The notes beneath the pieces are model-generated. The model saw nothing but the letters and a program-made list of their open reading frames with translations. It ran no database searches and was not told the DNA's origin. DNA of 64,000 bases from DATLGB01 sp963724135 (GTDB lineage Bacteria > Actinomycetota > Thermoleophilia > Solirubrobacterales > Solirubrobacteraceae), in contig CAVRTA010000006.1 in the NCBI GenBank assembly GCA_963724135.1, forward strand, positions 372,001 through 436,000. The letters run 5' to 3'. A program made the position numbers and the translations under genes. Every line of letters begins with the position of its first letter. The stretch's first letter is position 1. Shown here in pieces: positions 1-7,312 of the stretch.

Positions 1-650
1 CCGACCTCGCGCAGCGGTTCGGGCTCGCCTCCCGCCAGCCCGTAGCGCAGCCACAGCACCTGGCGCTCGCGCACCGGCAGCTCGTCGAGCGCCGCGTCGA
101 GTGCGCTCCGCCTCAGCGTCTCCTCAGCGAGCTCGAACGGCGTCGGGCCGTCGTCGGCGAGCAGGTCCCCGAGCGTCGTCTCGTCGCCGGCGTCGCCGGC
201 GCGGCGGTCGAGTGAGGCAACGACCCGCGCCACCTCCGGCGACGACATCCCGGCCTGGCGCTGGCGGCGCACGAGACCGACGGGCAGGCGGATCGCGTCG
301 CCCTTGCCGTCCCGTGCGCGCTCGACGGCCTGGCGGATCCACCAGGTCGCGTAGGTGGAGAAGCGAAAGCCCCTGCGCCAGTCGAACTTCTCGACCGCGC
401 GGATCAGGCCCAGCATCCCCTCCTGCACCAGATCGAGGAACGGCAGGCCCGGACCGGCGTACTGGCGGGCGACGGAGACGACGAGCCGCAGGTTCGCGCA
501 CACCATCCGGTCCTTGGCGGCGAGGTCGCCGCGCTCGATGCGGCGCGCCAGTTCGAGCTCCTCCCGGGGTCGGAGGAGCCGGTAGGTCCCGACGCGTTCG
601 AGGAAGGCCTGGAGCGCCGCGTCGTCCGCGCTGTCAAAAGACGCACGCAC
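1..650 (-). CDS. RNA polymerase sigma-70 family factor, group 2-like (partial)
   Basis: The gene runs off the left edge, so its 3' end is missing. It gives RNA polymerase promoter specificity. Reading leftward from a GTG at 650 the frame stays open. It shows region 1.2 (YRLLRPREELELARRIE), region 2 with NLRLVVSVARQYA, the core-binding DLVQEGMLGLIRAVEKF and the melting motif FSTYATWWIRQAV, then region 4 starting at LDELPVRERQVLWLRYGL. Only about 65 residues separate regions 2 and 4, so region 3 looks shortened compared with primary sigma factors such as the one at 6207-7276. An in-frame stop lies 18 codons upstream of the GTG and there is no other NTG between them. No clear ribosome site is seen. 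It is divergent from the ferritin-like gene. Confidence 0.85.
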   Translation of the reverse strand, partial: MRASFDSADDAALQAFLERVGTYRLLRPREELELARRIERGDLAAKDRMVCANLRLVVSVARQYAGPGLPFLDLVQEGMLGLIRAVEKFDWRRGFRFSTYATWWIRQAVERARDGKGDAIRLPVGLVRRQRQAGMSSPEVARVVASLDRRAGDAGDETTLGDLLADDGPTPFELAEETLRRSALDAALDELPVRERQVLWLRYGLAGGEPEPLREV

Positions 651-695
651 AGCAGCCCAGCTATCCGCGCCGGCGCGCTGACAAACGCCGCGTGT

Positions 696-701
696 GGGTA
701 C
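696..701 (+). promoter_or_regulatory. possible SigB-like -10 element (GGGTAC) before ferritin-like gene
   Basis: GGGTAC lies exactly 9 bases before the ATG at 711. This is the same geometry as the better GGGTAG boxes before 1428 and 5634. A matching -35 box at 15 bases is not present (CGCTG), so this is a weak call resting on spacing and on the lack of a Shine-Dalgarno sequence, which fits a leaderless message. Confidence 0.25.
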
Positions 702-710
702 CGCCTAGCC

Positions 711-1220
711 ATGGCTACTCGGAACGCAAGCACCGGCATTCTGTCGGACGAGCACATAGAGAAACGCGACGAGGTGATCGAGATCCTCACGAAGGCGTAC
801 TGGATGGAGATCGAGACCGTGATGAGCTACATCGCGAACTCGATCAATCCTGACGGCGTGCGCGCCCAGGAGATCATCGAGTCGCTCAACGAGGACATCC
901 AGGAGGAGCTCGGACATGCGCAGGAGTTCGCCAAGCGCATCAAGGAGCTCTACGGGGTCGTGCCGGGATCGATGGAGTTCCAGGCCGAGCAGAGCTATCT
1001 ACAGCCGCCCGACCACCAGACCGACGTCGTGCACGTCATCAAGGGCGTGATCGAGGCCGAGACCGGCGCCATCGAGCACTACAACGAGATCATCGAGTTC
1101 ACCGAGGGCATCGACCCGGTGACCAACGACATGGTGATCGCGATCCTGCGCGACGAGGAGGGCCATCGCCGGCTCTTCGAGGGCTACCTCCGCGAGTACG
1201 AGGCGGAGGGACTGGCTTAG
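711..1220 (+). CDS. ferritin-like di-iron protein
   Basis: A 169-residue four-helix ferritin-like protein, probably for iron storage or for removing iron and peroxide under stress. The four expected metal-ligand segments are visible: Glu33 in YWMEIE, the ExxH pair Glu66/His69 in EELGH, Glu117 in IEAETGAIEHY, and the ExxH-like DEEGH around residues 148-152. Length and motif spacing fit the bacterioferritin/ferritin-like superfamily; there is no DNA-binding tail typical of Dps. No Shine-Dalgarno sequence precedes the ATG, and a GGGTAC box sits 9 bases upstream, so a leaderless stress transcript is likely. It is followed at once by a strong terminator hairpin and so forms a single-gene unit. The exact subfamily cannot be settled from the sequence alone. 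Confidence 0.85.
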   Translation: MATRNASTGILSDEHIEKRDEVIEILTKAYWMEIETVMSYIANSINPDGVRAQEIIESLNEDIQEELGHAQEFAKRIKELYGVVPGSMEFQAEQSYLQPPDHQTDVVHVIKGVIEAETGAIEHYNEIIEFTEGIDPVTNDMVIAILRDEEGHRRLFEGYLREYEAEGLA

Positions 1221-1227
1221 ACGAAAA

Positions 1228-1260
1228 ACGACCCGGTGCTCAGAGCACCGGGTCGTCTTC
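1228..1260 (+). terminator. hairpin terminator after ferritin-like gene
   Basis: A perfect 13-bp stem (ACGACCCGGTGCT at 1228-1240 and its complement at 1244-1256) closes a 3-base CAG loop, starting 8 bases after the stop codon. The tail CTTCGCTT is only mildly T-rich, as is usual in very GC-rich genomes. Confidence 0.85.
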
Positions 1261-1392
1261 GCTTGGGAGGCGCCACGCCGCCGGGGGGAACGACGAGGCG
1301 CGGACAGCGCTAGAAGCGCTCGGGGTGTCACTTCGGTGGCTGCCCACCCCACCGACCCGGAAAACCGCGCGCTGTCAGTTTCGCGACAATCG

Positions 1393-1418
1393 GTGTTCAC
1401 CGACCCGGCTCCGGGTAG
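1393..1418 (+). promoter_or_regulatory. SigB/SigF-type promoter
   Basis: GTGTT (1393-1397), 15 bases, then GGGTAG (1413-1418). This matches the GTTT-N15-GGGTAT pattern recognised by SigB/SigF-family factors, one of which is encoded 490 bases downstream. The ATG at 1428 lies 9 bases after the -10 box, so the message would be leaderless or nearly so. Confidence 0.6.
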
Positions 1419-1427
1419 CGCTCCGGT

Positions 1428-1694
1428 ATGACTTATGTGCTCGTCGGGCTCCTCGCCGTCGCCGTGGTCGGCGGGGTCGTTCTGTTGATGTCCCTGCGCG
1501 CGACCGCCGGCTCGACGCCGGCATCACCGGATTCCGAGGATTCCACGCCGCTGGGCGACACGGACCAGCACTCTGACGCCGAGAGCACGCCACCCGAGGG
1601 TTCCGGCCCGGTCGAGCCGGGGAGCGGGCACTTCAAGCGCGACCCCGTCGGCGGCGAGGCCGAAGCCGCGCCGATCACGAAGGTTGAGCGCTAA
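1428..1694 (+). CDS. small single-pass membrane protein, unknown function
   Basis: I do not recognise a family. The 88-residue product starts with one hydrophobic segment (about residues 3-22, LVGLLAVAVVGGVVLLM) followed by a long polar, Ser/Pro/Asp/Glu-rich tail predicted to be disordered. It would sit in the cytoplasmic membrane with a flexible tail on one side. The start is set by the near-consensus SigB-type promoter 9 bases upstream and by the hydrophobic N-terminus. Its place between a ferritin-like gene and a SigB-type sigma gene suggests membership of the same stress regulon, which is an inference. Confidence 0.6.
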   Translation: MTYVLVGLLAVAVVGGVVLLMSLRATAGSTPASPDSEDSTPLGDTDQHSDAESTPPEGSGPVEPGSGHFKRDPVGGEAEAAPITKVER

Positions 1695-1713
1695 CTAAGG
1701 CGTTTGAGGTCGC

Positions 1714-1739
1714 GTTTGCGGGCGCGACGCCAGGGGGAT
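1714..1739 (+). promoter_or_regulatory. possible SigB-type promoter of the sigma gene
   Basis: GTTTG (1714-1718), 15 bases, then GGGGAT (1734-1739), one base off GGGTAT. It lies 165 bases before the sigma-factor start. Autoregulation of sigB-like genes is common, but the -10 mismatch makes this tentative. Confidence 0.35.
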
Positions 1740-1904
1740 GCTGATAGCAGTCAAGTCAGCGTGCTCATTCGGGTGAGGACGACGACGCAAAAGATGGAGC
1801 AGGACGCACACCGGCGGCCCTACGGGGGGGAAGCCGGGACACGCCTCTTCAGGAGCGGGTCCCTCGAGGGCCCGGCACCCAAGCTGTCGCCCAGGAGGCC
1901 CTCT

Positions 1905-2731
1905 GTGTCCGAGGTATCGATGACCCATGCCGTGCCACAACCGATACGACGAGGACGACTCACGTCGGCCGCCGGCAACAAGCGCGCCGCGCGCGACGCC
2001 GAGGACCGCGAGCTCATCCGCCGCGCTCAGCAGGACCCCGACCCGCGCGTGCGCGCGCAGACGGTCGAGGCGTTCATGCCGCTCGCGAAGAGCCTCGCCC
2101 GCCGCTATCACCGCGGCGAGGAGCCGCTCGAGGATCTCGAGCAGGTCGCCGCGCTCGGTCTGCTCAAGGCCATCAAGGGCTATGACCCCGACCGCGGCTC
2201 CGCCTTCGCGTCGTTCGCCGTGCCGACCATCGTCGGCGAGCTGCGCCGCCACTTCCGCGACAAGGGCTGGGCCATCCGGGTCCCCCGCGACCTCCAGGAG
2301 CTCGCGCTCGCCGTGCAGCGCAAGGCCGACGTGCATGAACACCGAGCTCGGTCGCCCGCCGACCGTCGAGCAGCTCGCCGAGAAGCTGGGCCGCGACGTC
2401 GAGGACGTCCTCGAGGCTCGCGAGGCGCTGCGCGCGATGCGGCCCGCGTCGCTCGACCGCCCGTCGGCCGCCGGCGAGGACGAGGACGACATCCCCCTCC
2501 AGCGGATCGGCGACATCGACCCGGGCTACGAGCGCACCGAGGAGGCGGTCACGATCGGCCGGCTCGTGCGCGACCTGCCCGAGCGCGAGCGCCGCATCCT
2601 GGCGCTGCGCTTCGGCGGCGATCTCACGCAGTCGGAGATCGGCGAGCAGCCTCGGGATCTCACAGATGCACGTGTCGCGCCTCCTGCGGCGCACCATCGA
2701 CGAGCTCCACGAGTCGGTACGCGCCGCTTAG
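1905..2731 (+). CDS. RNA polymerase sigma factor, SigB/SigF/SigG family (two frameshifts)
   Basis: An alternative sigma factor of the general-stress/sporulation type. It directs RNA polymerase to GTTT/GGGTAT promoters and is normally held by an RsbW-type anti-sigma factor. Start: GTG 1905, 6 bases after a perfect AGGAGG (1893-1898). Visible: region 2 (LAKSLARRYHRG, EDLEQVAALGLLKAI, FASFAVPTIVGELRRHFRDK), region 3 after the first frameshift (LGRPPTVEQLAEKLG), and region 4 (LPERERRILALRFGGDLTQSEI, ending ISQMHVSRLLRRTI). Two one-base insertions break it, near 2332 and 2646; a TAG at 2729-2731 closes the last frame at the expected length. The STAS gene converges from 3 bases away, and the RsbW-type gene lies just beyond it. 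Confidence 0.85.
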
Positions 2732-2734
2732 CGC

Positions 2735-3088
2735 TCAGCCACTCAGTGCCTGCTCACGGGTCTCGACGACCGTGAGCAGATCGTCGGTGCCCGTGAGCTC
2801 GAGCAGTCGTCGCACGGGCGCCTGCGGGCCGGCGATCACGAGCCGGGAGCCCGCCTCACCGAGCGCGGAGTGCGCACGCAGCAGCTCACGCAGCATCGTC
2901 GAGTCCATGAACTCGGCTGCGGTGAGATCGGCGACCACCAGGCGCGGCACCTCAGCCACCACGGCATCCACGAGCGCGCGCAGCGGCTCGTGCATGGCGA
3001 GGTCGAGCTCGCCGGTGAACTCGAGCACGGCGACGCCCTCGCCGCCGTCGTCGACACGCTCGATCGTGGGCTCGGGGATGTCACTCAT
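2735..3088 (-). CDS. STAS-domain anti-anti-sigma factor (RsbV-like)
   Basis: A 117-residue single STAS domain. In partner switching the unphosphorylated form binds the RsbW kinase and frees the sigma factor; the kinase inactivates it by phosphorylating one serine. Visible: VAVLEFTGELDLAMHEPLRALV at the start of the fold, VVADLTAAEFMDST with the likely phospho-acceptor Ser in MDST, and a C-terminal LLTVVETREQAL helix. It faces the sigma gene tail to tail across 3 bases and is divergent from the RsbW-type gene. Substrate pairing with the neighbouring kinase is inferred from position. Confidence 0.85.
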   Translation of the reverse strand: MSDIPEPTIERVDDGGEGVAVLEFTGELDLAMHEPLRALVDAVVAEVPRLVVADLTAAEFMDSTMLRELLRAHSALGEAGSRLVIAGPQAPVRRLLELTGTDDLLTVVETREQALSG

Positions 3089-3144
3089 GGAGACCGAGCG
3101 ATCCTAGCCGTCCTCCTTTTGCGTCCGTTGGAGAGCAGGGTCGC

Positions 3145-3170
3145 GTTATCCGATCCGCGCAGGCGGGTAT
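3145..3170 (+). promoter_or_regulatory. SigB/SigF-type promoter
   Basis: GTTAT (3145-3149), 15 bases, GGGTAT (3165-3170): a perfect SigB -10 box with a good -35. It drives the anti-sigma kinase gene starting at 3187, giving a predicted leader of about 10 bases and a feedback loop on the sigma factor. Confidence 0.65.
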
Positions 3171-3186
3171 CCGATTGGGTCGGGAC

Positions 3187-3675
3187 ATGAATAAGGGATC
3201 CGCCCTCATCGATGGGTCGTCAGCGAGCGCGTCAGGGCGCAGTTTCACTCCGCGGGTGGTGCCGGACCGTCCCGCCGGCGAGGCACCTGACGGTCGCTGT
3301 GACATCCACCTCTCGCTGCCTGCCCGAGCCGAGGACGTCGTGCTGGTCCGGCACGTGACCGGTGCGCTGGCCGAGGCGATCGGCCTCGACCCGCCCACGG
3401 TCGAGGACGTGAGGCTGGCCGTGACCGAGGCCTGTACCAACGTGGTGCGCCATGCCTACTCCTCGGGCCCGGGTCGGCTCGAGGTCGCCGCGGTCACGGG
3501 TGATGGGGGCCTCGTGGTGATGGTCGCTGACGATGGCGACGGCATTCGCCCGCGCCCGTTCGGGGGTACTCCGGGCCTGGGCCTGCCGCTGATGGCGGCG
3601 GTGGCACACGAGTTCGAGATCCAGCAGCGCCGGCGCGGTACGCGCGTGCGCATGTCCTTCCACGGCAGCGAGTAG
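3187..3675 (+). CDS. anti-sigma serine kinase, RsbW-like (GHKL ATPase)
   Basis: A cytoplasmic GHKL-type ATPase that binds and inhibits a SigB-type sigma factor and phosphorylates its STAS antagonist. Visible: helix LVRHVTGALAEAIGL, the N-box EACTNVVRHAY (Asn coordinates Mg-ATP), the G1 box VADDGDGI and the G2 box PGLGLPLM. The C-terminus RRGTRVRMSF closes the sheet. I prefer the ATG at 3187 over the upstream TTG at 3175 because the promoter's start point falls near 3177. At 162 residues it is slightly longer than usual because of a 40-residue polar N-terminus. It is followed 12 bases later by a degenerate relative. Confidence 0.9.
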   Translation: MNKGSALIDGSSASASGRSFTPRVVPDRPAGEAPDGRCDIHLSLPARAEDVVLVRHVTGALAEAIGLDPPTVEDVRLAVTEACTNVVRHAYSSGPGRLEVAAVTGDGGLVVMVADDGDGIRPRPFGGTPGLGLPLMAAVAHEFEIQQRRRGTRVRMSFHGSE

Positions 3676-3687
3676 GTTCCCCTCCTC

Positions 3688-4061
3688 GTGGACGACTCGC
3701 CGCCATTCGCCCTCCGCGAGGCGGACACCGCGACCGATGTCGCGGTAACGCCCGGCCCCCTGGTCGGGCCCGTGCTGCGGCGCGTCGTCGGGATGCTCGC
3801 CGCGCGGGCCAACCTGCCGCTCGACAAGCTCGACGACGCCGTGCTGGTGGCCGACGTAGTCGCTCAACGCGCCGGCGCCCACGTGGCTGACGCGGTCCAC
3901 ATGCGGCTCGCGCCGGCGGATTGTCGCCTGTGGATGCGCATCGGCCCGCTGACGCACGGGCGGCGCCGAGGCGCTGCTGGGCGAGGACCTCGGGCGAGTT
4001 CGGGAGCGTCATCCTGAAGGTGGCCGAGGAGGTTCACGTCGACACGCACGACGACGGCTGA
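3688..4061 (+). CDS. degenerate RsbW-like protein without ATP-binding boxes (two frameshifts)
   Basis: This starts with GTG 3688, 12 bases after the kinase gene, so the two are probably co-transcribed. The sequence VLRRVVGMLAARANLPLDKLDDAVLVADVVAQRAGAH, in short pieces, aligns in layout with the first helices of an RsbW domain (helix, L-x-x-D-K-L-D-D-A-V-L helix), but the Asn of the N-box and both glycine boxes are absent. The C-terminal frame reads FGSVILKVAEEVHVD before TGA 4059-4061. Two indels near 3962 and 4000 interrupt it. The product could bind sigma or STAS proteins without kinase activity. The assignment is by fold layout and neighbourhood only, so function is uncertain. Confidence 0.55.
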
Positions 4062-4069
4062 GTTCCTGC

Positions 4070-4095
4070 GTGTGTGCGTCAACTTCACGGGGTAG
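4070..4095 (+). promoter_or_regulatory. SigB/SigF-type promoter
   Basis: GTGTG (4070-4074), 15 bases, GGGTAG (4090-4095), placed 12 bases before the ATG of the STAS gene at 4108. It matches the spacing of the boxes at 1393 and 3145. An AGAGGA ribosome site overlaps the -10 region, so the message may use it only if it starts upstream. Confidence 0.5.
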
Positions 4096-4107
4096 AGGAC
4101 GACCGCC

Positions 4108-4490
4108 ATGGCTGTGGAGTTCGCTGCTTGGGAGGAGGAGGTCGACGACGACACCCACGTCGTCGCGGTCCGCGGCGAGGTCGACATCTTCACCGCTCCC
4201 GAGTTCAAGGCGCTGATCGCGGAACGCCATCGAGGCCGGCCACGGCACGATCGTCGTCGACCTCGGCGGAGGCGACCTTCATCGACTCGTCGAGCCTCGG
4301 CGTGCTGATCTCGGCGCACCGTCGCCTGGGGCTGCGCGACGGGCGGCTGATCATCGCCTGCGAGGTGCCGGAGGTGCGCAAGACCTTCACGATCACCGGC
4401 CTCGACTCGGTGCTCGAGATCGTCGGCACGCGCGAGGCGGCCCTCGCCGTGCGCGACGAGGGCCCGCCTGATTCAGAGAAAGCGGCGTAG
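4108..4490 (+). CDS. STAS-domain anti-sigma factor antagonist (two frameshifts)
   Basis: A second RsbV-type STAS protein. It opens with VVAVRGEVDIFTAPEFKALI, typical of the first strand and helix, and continues after two compensating indels (near 4222 and 4268) with ATFIDSSSLGVLISAHRRL, where a serine of IDSSSL is the expected phosphorylation site. The C-terminus VRKTFTITGLDSVLEI is the classical end of the fold. AGAGGA (4094-4099) precedes the ATG. It closes the partner-switching group and converges on transaldolase, 33 bases apart. Confidence 0.8.
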
Positions 4491-4523
4491 GCGCTCGGGC
4501 GCCCGGCCGCGGCGCCCCCGTCC

Positions 4524-5634
4524 CTAGGAGGCCGTGACCGCGCCCGCCTTCTCCCCGATGGTCTCGATCATCGAGTCGAAGGACTTGGCGAAGGAGGCGA
4601 CGCCCTCCTCGACGAGCTCGCGCCCGACGATGTCGTCGAAGTCGACGCCCAGCTCCTTGAGCTGCTCGAGGAGCGCGTGCGCGCCCTCGACGTCCTGGTC
4701 GACGGTGCGCGCGACGGTCGCGTGGTCGCGGGCGGCCTCGATCGTTGCGTCGGGCATCGTGTTGACCGTGTCCGGGCCGATCAGCTCGTCGACGTACAGG
4801 GTGTCCGGGTAGTCGGGGTTCTTGGTCGAGGTCGACGCCCACAGCGGCCGCTGGACGGCGGCGCCCTGGGCGGCGAGCTTCTCCCAGCGCTCGCCGGAGA
4901 AGAGGCGCTGGAAGGACTCGTAGGCGACGCGCGCGTTGGCGACCGCCGCCTTGCCCTTGAGCTCGTCGTGGCCGCCGATCTCGTCCAGGCGCTGGTCGAC
5001 CTTGCCGTCGACGCGCGACACGAAGAAGCTGGCCACCGACGAGGCCCGGTCGACCGGCTCGCCGTCCTCCACGCGACGCTCGAGCCCGCGGATGTAGGCC
5101 TCGGCGACCTTCTCGTAGCGGCGCGACGTCGAACAGCAGCGTGACGTTGACGTTGACGCCCGCGGCGGTGAGCTCCTCGAAGGCCTCGACGCCCGCCTCG
5201 GTGCCGGGCACCTTGATGAGGACGTTGGGCCGGTCGATCTTCGCCGGATGACCTTGGCCTGCTCGACGGAACCCCGCGCGTCGTCGGCGAGCTCGGGCGG
5301 CAGCTCGAAGGAGACGTAGCCGTCCTTGCCCTCGGTCGCGTCGAAGGTCTCGCGCAGGATGTCGCAGCCGTCGCGGATGTCGCGGAAGCCGAGCTCGAAG
5401 AAGATGTCGCGCGGGCTCAGGCCCTTCTCGGCCCCGGCGCGCAGGGCGTCGTCGTAGCGGTCGGAGTCACCGATCGCCTTGTCGAAGATGGTCGGGTTGG
5501 AGGTCACGCCGCTGATGCCGTCCTCGCGCACCAGCCGCTCCAGGGTCGCCGTCCTCGATCAGGGCCCGGGAGATGTTGTCGAGCCAGACCGCCTGACCTT
5601 CGTCCTCGATCTCGCGCAGATGGTTAGTGGCCAT
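4524..5634 (-). CDS. tal: transaldolase (at least three frameshifts)
   Basis: Transfers a dihydroxyacetone unit between sugar phosphates in the non-oxidative pentose phosphate pathway, in the cytoplasm. Visible in order: MATNHLREIEDEGQAVWLDN at the start, ISGVTSNPTIFDKAIG (the Asn-Pro-Thr motif of strand 1), VPGTEAGVEAFEELTAAGV, VNVTLLFD, and WASTSTKNPDYPDTLYV, whose Lys forms the Schiff base with substrate. Length of about 365 residues fits the longer actinobacterial/cyanobacterial class. Indels lie near 5545, 5245 and 5125. The start ATG 5634 has no Shine-Dalgarno sequence but has a GGGTAG box 9 bases upstream, so it may belong to the stress regulon. Confidence 0.9.
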
Positions 5635-5643
5635 GATTCGAGA

Positions 5644-5669
5644 CTACCCGTGGCGCAGTGTGGGAAGCC
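5644..5669 (-). promoter_or_regulatory. possible SigB-type promoter of transaldolase
   Basis: On the minus strand GGCTT (5669-5665), 15 bases, GGGTAG (5649-5644), then 9 bases to the ATG at 5634. The -10 box and its distance to the start codon are identical to those before 1428; the -35 is weaker. Confidence 0.45.
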
Positions 5670-5676
5670 CCACCCC

Positions 5677-5928
5677 ATGCCCCTCCAGTCCGACACCGAT
5701 CAGCGCCTGGCGAGAACCTCGGGGCGCCTGACCGCCAACGGCGTGAAGCTCTTGGCGCTGGCCCTGGTACTCGACGTCGCCGGCATCGTCCTGCTGGTCG
5801 CCGACATCAGCTGGGTCGCCGCCCTGTTCTGCTTCGGCCTCTCGGCTGCGCCGCTGCTGGCCGCCACCGGGCTGATCGGCTCCGGCGCCGTCGGCAAGCG
5901 CGCGTCCGAGCAGAAGCCGTTCGCATGA
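5677..5928 (+). CDS. small two-helix membrane protein, unknown function
   Basis: I do not recognise a family. An 83-residue product with a polar first 22 residues (SDTDQRLARTSGRLTANG) and two hydrophobic helices: LLALALVLDVAGIVLLVADI and VAALFCFGLSAAPLLAATGLI. It ends in a short basic tail. A GTG at 5650 is in frame upstream; I chose ATG 5677 because it gives a compact cytoplasmic N-terminus. The last codon overlaps the next start by ATGA, so the two small genes are translationally coupled. It is divergent from transaldolase, 42 bases apart. Confidence 0.55.
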   Translation: MPLQSDTDQRLARTSGRLTANGVKLLALALVLDVAGIVLLVADISWVAALFCFGLSAAPLLAATGLIGSGAVGKRASEQKPFA

Positions 5929-6056
5929 CCGTCCCGCCCTCCCCCAGCCCCGATCCGGCCCCGCTGCCCGACCCCGGGCCCGACCCGCGGCCGCCGTCAC
6001 CCGGTCCGGCGCCCGGCCCGCCGGGCCCGCCGGATCCGAACCCGCGGCCGATCTAG
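5925..6056 (+). CDS. 43-residue proline-rich peptide, unknown function
   Basis: A small frame starting in the ATGA overlap with the preceding membrane protein. Nearly half of the residues are proline, arranged as PDP, PGP and PSP units (SPSPDPAPLPDPGPDP), ending NPRPI before TAG. Such a composition suggests an extended linker-like or wall-spanning chain rather than a folded domain. It has no signal peptide. High GC favours random Pro/Gly frames, so its reality rests mainly on the overlap geometry; the alternative is noncoding sequence. Confidence 0.35.
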   Translation: MTVPPSPSPDPAPLPDPGPDPRPPSPGPAPGPPGPPDPNPRPI

Positions 6057-6080
6057 CGTCGGCCGCGAGGCGCCGGCATT

Positions 6081-6173
6081 TGCGAATAGTGCCTCCTCTG
6101 GATGCATCATTCGCATATCGCCGAGCCGACCCGAGTCCTCGCCCTCATCGCGCAGTCAGACCGCGCTGCGACA
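6081..6173. repeat. intergenic element A: palindrome plus conserved 32-base block
   Basis: Arms TGCGAAT (6081-6087) and ATTCGCA (6109-6115) enclose a 21-base loop whose sequence is the near reverse complement of the loop in the element at 28460-28500. A block at 6142-6173, beginning CCCTCATCGCGCAGTCAGAC, is identical over 32 bases to 28539-28570. It sits between two convergent gene ends, just downstream of the sigma factor on the minus strand. Confidence 0.75.
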
Positions 6174-6206
6174 TCTGACCACGCCGCGAGCTGAGCGCGG
6201 CGCGGC

Positions 6207-7276
6207 CTACGCCGCTTCGCTCAGAGCCGCGAGCTCGCGGCGCAGCGAGAGGTGCTGGAGCGCGCGGCGCTCGATCGCGCGCAGCTCCTCGCGACCCATG
6301 CCGAGCTCGCGCTGGAGCTGCGGCGAGCGGGAGCGGCTCGCGCTCCTCGCCGTCGAGCCCGAAGCGCAGCTTGATGATCATCCGCTCGCGGTCGGGAAGC
6401 TCCTCCACGGCCTTGCGGACCGCCTGGCGCGAGAGCGAGACCTCGACCTCCTCCTCGGTCGACGTCTCGCCGGAGCCCATCAGGGCGCCCAGCGACGTGT
6501 CCTCGTCGTCGCCGACCGGCTTGTCCAGCGAGGTCACGGTGCGGGAGACGTCGAGCATCTCGACGACCTGCTCGAGCGGCAGCTCGGCGCGCGGCGGCGA
6601 TCTCCTCGGGGGTGGGCTCGCGGCCGAGCTCCACCGACAGCTCCGCTCGGTCTGGGCGATCTTGCGCTCGCGCTGGGCGACGTGGACGGGCAGACGGATG
6701 GTGCGGCCCTTGTCGGCGATGCCGCGCTGGATCGCCTGGCGGATCCACAGCGTGGCGTAGGTCGAGAAGCGGAAGCCCTTGCGCCAGTCGAACTTCTCGA
6801 CCGCGCGGATCAGGCCCGAGCATGCCCTCCTGGATGAGGTCGAGCAGGCACAGCTCGGACAGGCCCTGGTACTTGCGTGCGATCGAGACGACGAGGCGCA
6901 GGTTGCGGGTCGTCAGCGCCTCCTTGGCCTGCAGGTCGCCCGTCTCGATGCGCTTGGCCAGCTCGAGCTCCTCCTGGGGTGTGAGCAGGCGATGGCGGCC
7001 GGCCTCGTTGAGGAACTGCTGGAGCGCGTCGGTGGTGAAGACGGCGAGGTCGAGGTTGGTGTAGGCGACCCGCTCCGGGGCGCCGTACGGGAGCGGGCGC
7101 GCGCAGTCGTCGGCCACCTCGATGCCGCGCGACTCGAGCGCGGCGTGGACCTCGTTGGTCTCGTCCTCGTCGAGGCTGAGATGCTCGACGAACTGGGCGA
7201 TCTCGGACTCGTTGACGCAGCCGCGCTCCTCGGCGCGCGTGAGCAGGGCTTCGAGGTCAGCCGGAGAGAGGGGCAT
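6207..7276 (-). CDS. RNA polymerase sigma factor, RpoD/SigA-like (at least three frameshifts)
   Basis: A group 1 or group 2 sigma-70 factor. The N-terminal third carries a region 1.1-like helical segment (LEALLTRAEERGCVNESEI), followed by region 1.2 (TTDALQQFLNEAGRHRLLTP), region 2 (RNLRLVVSIARKYQG, DLIQEGMLG, then FRFSTYATLWIRQAI in another frame), region 3 (LGREPTPEEIA) and region 4 (LPDRERMIIKLRFGLDG, ending REELRAIERRALQHL). Indels lie near 6822, 6640 and 6330; TAG at 6207-6209 closes the frame. The region 1.1 fold suggests primary type, but four sigma genes in one window make a paralogue equally possible. No Shine-Dalgarno sequence is obvious before ATG 7276. Confidence 0.85.
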
Positions 7277-7312
7277 CTGGGCACTTGGGTACCCAGCGCA
7301 CGCCCGGGCGAG

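Noticed and set aside
696..701. A full SigB promoter before the ferritin-like gene
   Set aside because: The -10 box and spacing fit, but no -35 box is found at 14-17 bases, so only a low-confidence -10 is listed.
101..853. A 250-residue Arg/Pro-rich open frame at the left edge
   Set aside because: It spans the sigma gene on one strand and the ferritin-like gene start on the other; composition is that of a shadow frame.
4491..4523. GC-rich palindrome between STAS and transaldolase genes as another copy of the intergenic element family
   Set aside because: It has a short GGCGCC-type hairpin but none of the conserved CTCATCGCGCAGT block.
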